Assembly (NCBI RefSeq): GCF_010686655.1
Contig: NZ_JAAGVY010000007.1
Location: 93,705 to 157,704, forward strand
Length of the DNA: 64,000 bases
Source of the DNA: Cryomorpha ignava
GTDB taxonomy: Bacteria > Bacteroidota > Bacteroidia > Flavobacteriales_D > Cryomorphaceae
Direction: 5' to 3'
This document shows positions 63,323 to 64,000 of this stretch, one piece after another. The notes under the pieces were generated by a model, which saw only the letters and a program-made list of their open reading frames with translations, did no database searches and was not told where the DNA came from. Both the position numbers and the translations under genes were made by a program. Each line of letters begins with the position of its first letter. Position 1 is the first letter of the stretch.

Positions 63323-63515
63323 ATGGATTTTTGGAGGATGATTTAGTGGTTTTAATTCTTAAACTCTATCGATGCGAAGGGTATCCACCCTTCGGCCAAT
63401 GTGCATGTTATACATTCAATTACTTTAGTATGGCTTATTGGCTTCGGTCAATTATGCCGTATTACAGCCAGCGAAATACCCATTTCTCAAATTAGAACTT
63501 ATTTCTTAAACTTGA
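63323..63515. other. Gene-free spacer
   Basis: Contains the hairpin CGAAGGGT-ATCC-ACCCTTCG (63374-63393). No gene seen. Confidence 0.5.
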
Positions 63516-63638
63516 ATTTGTTATAATTGTGAGGAGATTGCTTTTGAATACGCAAGCGAAGGATTGGGGTTCGGCTATAAAGACAATAAGAGGCACTGTT
63601 TCACTTATTTGAATGCTCACATTAATAAAGGAAATTGA
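63516..63638 (+). pseudogene. Possible C-terminal gene remnant
   Basis: 40 codons open without a start codon, encoding CEEIAFEYASEGLGFGYKDN then KRHCFTYLNAHINKGN, which looks like real protein (balanced composition, aromatic and Cys residues). It stops at TGA 63636-63638, overlapping the TTG start of the next gene by 4 bases, the layout of a coupled operon. Probably the surviving end of a lost gene. No family recognised. Confidence 0.3.
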
Positions 63639-63907
63639 AAAGACTACAAACGATATTATTTCTGTTATTCATCTCGAATTTCTCGCATGGTCAAAAGCTA
63701 TGGAATGAAATGCACGAATTATACCCAAGAGGAGTAATCCTGAAAAATGAAATTAAAAAGGTGATATTTAAATTTGAAGATGGAGAATCTCAATCTTTAT
63801 TATTCGATCAAAGAGGTTTTTTAATTGAAGAGGTTGAATCAAAAAATCGGCATTCAAATGATACAGCGCAGGTTGTCCCGACCCCCTATAAATTAGACTA
63901 CAGTTAA
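63635..63907 (+). CDS. Small secreted protein of unknown function
   Basis: 90 residues, TTG start preceded by AAAGGAAA. Signal peptide LQTILFLLFISNFSHGQ, then a short domain (YPRGVILKNEIKKVIFKFEDGESQSLLFDQRGFLIEEV) suggestive of one or two beta-hairpins. It may itself be truncated, since it stops soon after PTPYKLDYS. No family recognised. Confidence 0.5.
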   Translation: MKRLQTILFLLFISNFSHGQKLWNEMHELYPRGVILKNEIKKVIFKFEDGESQSLLFDQRGFLIEEVESKNRHSNDTAQVVPTPYKLDYS

Positions 63908-64000
63908 AGTTTGAGATTTGTTGAATAATTGTCTTTAGGTTTTTTTTAGGCATTGGCAAGTCAAGTAATCCTACCTGACTTGCTTACCCATTTTACTTTC
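63908..64000. other. Spacer to the window end with a hairpin
   Basis: GCAAGTCA (63956-63963) and TGACTTGC (63977-63984) form an 8-bp stem, preceded by a T run, so it reads as a terminator for a minus-strand gene lying beyond the window. Confidence 0.4.

Overview
The window looks like chromosome of a member of the Bacteroidota, most likely a flavobacterium. The evidence is: type IX secretion (T9SS) C-terminal sorting domains on several exported proteins, a giant PKD-repeat adhesin with the gliding-type C-terminus, PorP/SprF and OmpA/TPR partners, SusC-like TonB receptor architecture, and promoters of the Bacteroidota type (TTG, 17-19 nt, TAnnTTTG) in front of both tRNA genes and many CDSs. Most of the window is ordinary housekeeping sequence.

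Layout. 1-5810: end of ribF, a leucine-rich-repeat exported protein, then a vitamin-uptake group (thiamine-binding YkoF/MTH1187-like protein, PnuC/PnuT-type permease, NadR-type kinase) followed by a TPP riboswitch and a TonB-dependent receptor, read here as thiamine salvage. 5811-8310: palindromic tandem array, orphan histidine kinase, small secreted protein, methyltransferase, tRNA-Phe. 8364-16037: coaX, an outer-membrane protein, a TPR protein, lptC, a small membrane protein, a CNNM/CBS protein and ppiD, mostly overlapping or tightly spaced. 16156-17099: PadR regulator and membrane partner with a visible operator. 17264-24335: purH-mreB-mreC-mreD-PBP2-rodA, the cell-elongation operon, on the minus strand. 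24541-26814: FtsX/MacB permease followed by two decayed genes. 26991-29296: two T9SS cargo proteins. 29297-30120: repeats, a 352-bp MITE-like insertion and tRNA-Val. 30347-31827: methyltransferase and LolD-type ATPase. 31848-40246: T9SS adhesin locus. 40369-49241: cobalamin adenosyltransferase, small proteins, mfd, fbp, GNAT and aspartokinase. 49242-54541: accessory stretch with a decayed DUF1016 nuclease, an orphan antitoxin-like gene, a T9SS metalloprotease and duplicated lipoproteins. 54723-63907: lpdA, hemH, pabB-tilS-yhhQ, dsbD and small remnants.

No obvious complete defence island, CRISPR array, prophage or autonomous insertion sequence was found. The most unusual items are non-coding: a MITE-like element whose 10-bp target duplication is exactly the loop of a pre-existing hairpin; 7-bp tandem arrays that begin at the TAG stop codon of three minus-strand genes; a 43-bp-period palindrome array; and a triplicated palindrome-bearing segment of a decaying nuclease gene. 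All functional statements rest on reading translated sequence and recalled family features; no database search was run.
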